Positions 14,652 to 15,736 of a DNA stretch of 15,736 bases are shown here, piece by piece. The stretch's first letter is position 1. The number at the start of each line of letters is the position of its first letter. The DNA is from Acidaminococcaceae bacterium (GTDB lineage Bacteria > Bacillota > Negativicutes > Acidaminococcales > Acidaminococcaceae). The notes below the pieces were generated by a model. That model was given only the letters and a program-made list of their open reading frames with translations, searched no databases and was not told the DNA's origin. The translations under genes were made by a program, and so were the position numbers. The stretch spans positions 1-15,736 of the forward strand of contig JAQUUF010000007.1 in NCBI GenBank assembly GCA_028693975.1. Reading direction: 5' to 3'.

Positions 14652-15728
14652 ATGGGTATTTTTAGTGGAATTTTAAAAAATATATTAGGTGACAGTAGTG
14701 CCTTTGGTATTTTTAATAGTGTCGATGTAGGTGTGGACTTAGGCACCGCTAATATTCTCGTTTTTCTTAAGGGTAAGGGAATTGTCCTCAAGGAGCCCTC
14801 TGTGGTAGCGACAGATAAGTCTACCGGTAAGGTGGTGGCGATTGGCCGTACGGCCAAATATATGTTGGGACGTACTCCGGATAGTATTACTGCTGTGAGA
14901 CCTTTGCGAGAAGGTGTTATTGCTGATTATGACATTACCCAGATTATGTTGGAGAATGTTCTGCAAAAGGTTTGCGGCAAGAGTATGTTCTTCAAGCCGC
15001 GAGTGATGATTTGTATCCCCTCTGGAGTTACCACGGTAGAAAAAAGAGCTGTGTTGGAGGCAACTATGCAGTCTGGTGCCGCCAAGACCTACTTGATAGA
15101 AGAACCGATGGCGGCAGCTATGGGAGCCGGTATTGATGTCAGCGCCTCTGTAGGACATATGGTGGTGGATATCGGTGGTGGTACTACGGATATTGCTATT
15201 ATTTGTTTGGGTGGTATTGTGGTTTCTGAATCTTTGCGGGTGGGCGGCGACAAATTCGATGAAGCTATCGTGCGCTTTGTCAAGAAGGAGCATAATGTGC
15301 TCATTGGTGAGCGTACGGCTGAAGAGATTAAAATGCGTATTGGTACCGTGCATCGCAAGGGCAGAGCTGATTCGCTGGTAGTCCGTGGTCGTGATTTGAT
15401 TACCGGTCTTCCTACTACGATTAAGATTACCTCCCAAGAAACATGTCGCGCTATGGCGGAGCCGCTAGGTATGCTTTTGGCTGCTATTAGAACGGTACTG
15501 GAGAAGACCCCGCCGGAATTGGCTGGTGACATCGTAGAAAACGGTATTATTTTAACAGGTGGTGGAGCCTTGCTGGACGGTTTAGTGCTCTTGGTTCAAG
15601 AAGAAACCAAATTGACAACGCAGATGGCAGACCATCCCCTAGATTGTGTCGCTTTGGGTACAGGTAAGGCTTTGGCTGATATGAGTATTTTAAAAGATGG
15701 CGTTTATATGGAAAATCGCAAAAGATAA
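14652..15728 (+). CDS. mreB: Rod-shape-determining actin homologue MreB
   Basis: A bacterial actin that polymerises on the inner face of the membrane and guides lateral wall synthesis. The 358 residues include the nucleotide-binding motifs VGVDLGTAN near residues 26-34, VVDIGGGTTDIAI near 172-184 and GIILTGGGALLDG near 300-312. PSGVTTVEKRAV and LIEEPMAAAMGAG also match the family. The first 24 residues precede the actin core and form an extension, MGIFSGILKNILG, that looks like an amphipathic membrane-binding helix and is longer than in Bacillus MreB. Mbl or MreBH are alternatives within the same family. The gene begins 3 bases after the murA stop, with GAGG at 14637-14640, so the two are probably coupled. 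The stop is 8 bases from the window edge. Confidence 0.95.
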   Translation: MGIFSGILKNILGDSSAFGIFNSVDVGVDLGTANILVFLKGKGIVLKEPSVVATDKSTGKVVAIGRTAKYMLGRTPDSITAVRPLREGVIADYDITQIMLENVLQKVCGKSMFFKPRVMICIPSGVTTVEKRAVLEATMQSGAAKTYLIEEPMAAAMGAGIDVSASVGHMVVDIGGGTTDIAIICLGGIVVSESLRVGGDKFDEAIVRFVKKEHNVLIGERTAEEIKMRIGTVHRKGRADSLVVRGRDLITGLPTTIKITSQETCRAMAEPLGMLLAAIRTVLEKTPPELAGDIVENGIILTGGGALLDGLVLLVQEETKLTTQMADHPLDCVALGTGKALADMSILKDGVYMENRKR

Positions 15729-15736
15729 ACTTTCAG

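Noticed and set aside
14739..15437. 232-residue open frame on the - strand
   Set aside because: Antisense to mreB, with His/Asn/Thr-rich composition typical of reverse-strand shadows; no family resemblance.

Overview
The window is 15.7 kb of ordinary-looking chromosome from an anaerobic Firmicutes relative. Strong AGGAGG-type ribosome binding sites, GTG and TTG starts, moderate GC and the order glyA-upp-comEB-tagO/wecA-wecB-atp all fit this. The best guess is the diderm class Negativicutes, perhaps the Acidaminococcaceae. That placement rests on gene order and protein character as I remember them, not on a search.

Layout. (1) 1-4107, + strand: the 3' part of glyA, then upp, a dCMP/cytidine deaminase-family gene, a WecA/TagO-type glycosyl-phosphate transferase and wecB. 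They are tightly spaced and look like one transcript for one-carbon/pyrimidine salvage and the start of envelope polysaccharide synthesis. (2) 4108-10985, + strand: a likely promoter, then the F1Fo ATP synthase operon atpI-B-E-F-(H'A)-G-D-C, closed by a strong bidirectional terminator. (3) 10955-12500, - strand: a three-gene redox cassette. A 40-residue CXXC membrane peptide is followed by a polytopic NapH-like 4Fe-4S protein and a membrane-anchored TlpA/ResA-type thioredoxin. (4) 12542-13297, + strand: two small genes of unknown function with their own promoter and terminator. (5) 13299-15728, + strand: murA and mreB, for peptidoglycan precursor synthesis and cell shape.

The most unusual point is in the ATP synthase. 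There is no separate delta-subunit gene (atpH). The reading frame that should be atpA begins with about 100 residues that read as the C-terminal domain of delta, and continues without a break into a complete alpha subunit of about 503 residues. The helical N-terminal domain of delta, which normally caps F1 by binding the alpha N-termini, is absent from the window. The c subunit also carries an extra acidic residue in helix 1 opposite the ion-binding Glu-Ser of helix 2. This resembles the two-carboxylate sodium-coupling rotor described in Fusobacterium nucleatum. The gamma subunit has a Gly/Ser/Thr-rich insertion. Together these suggest a remodelled, possibly Na+-coupled ATP synthase.

No stretch over 300 bases lacks a gene. 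I saw no tRNA, rRNA, CRISPR array, insertion sequence or phage feature.
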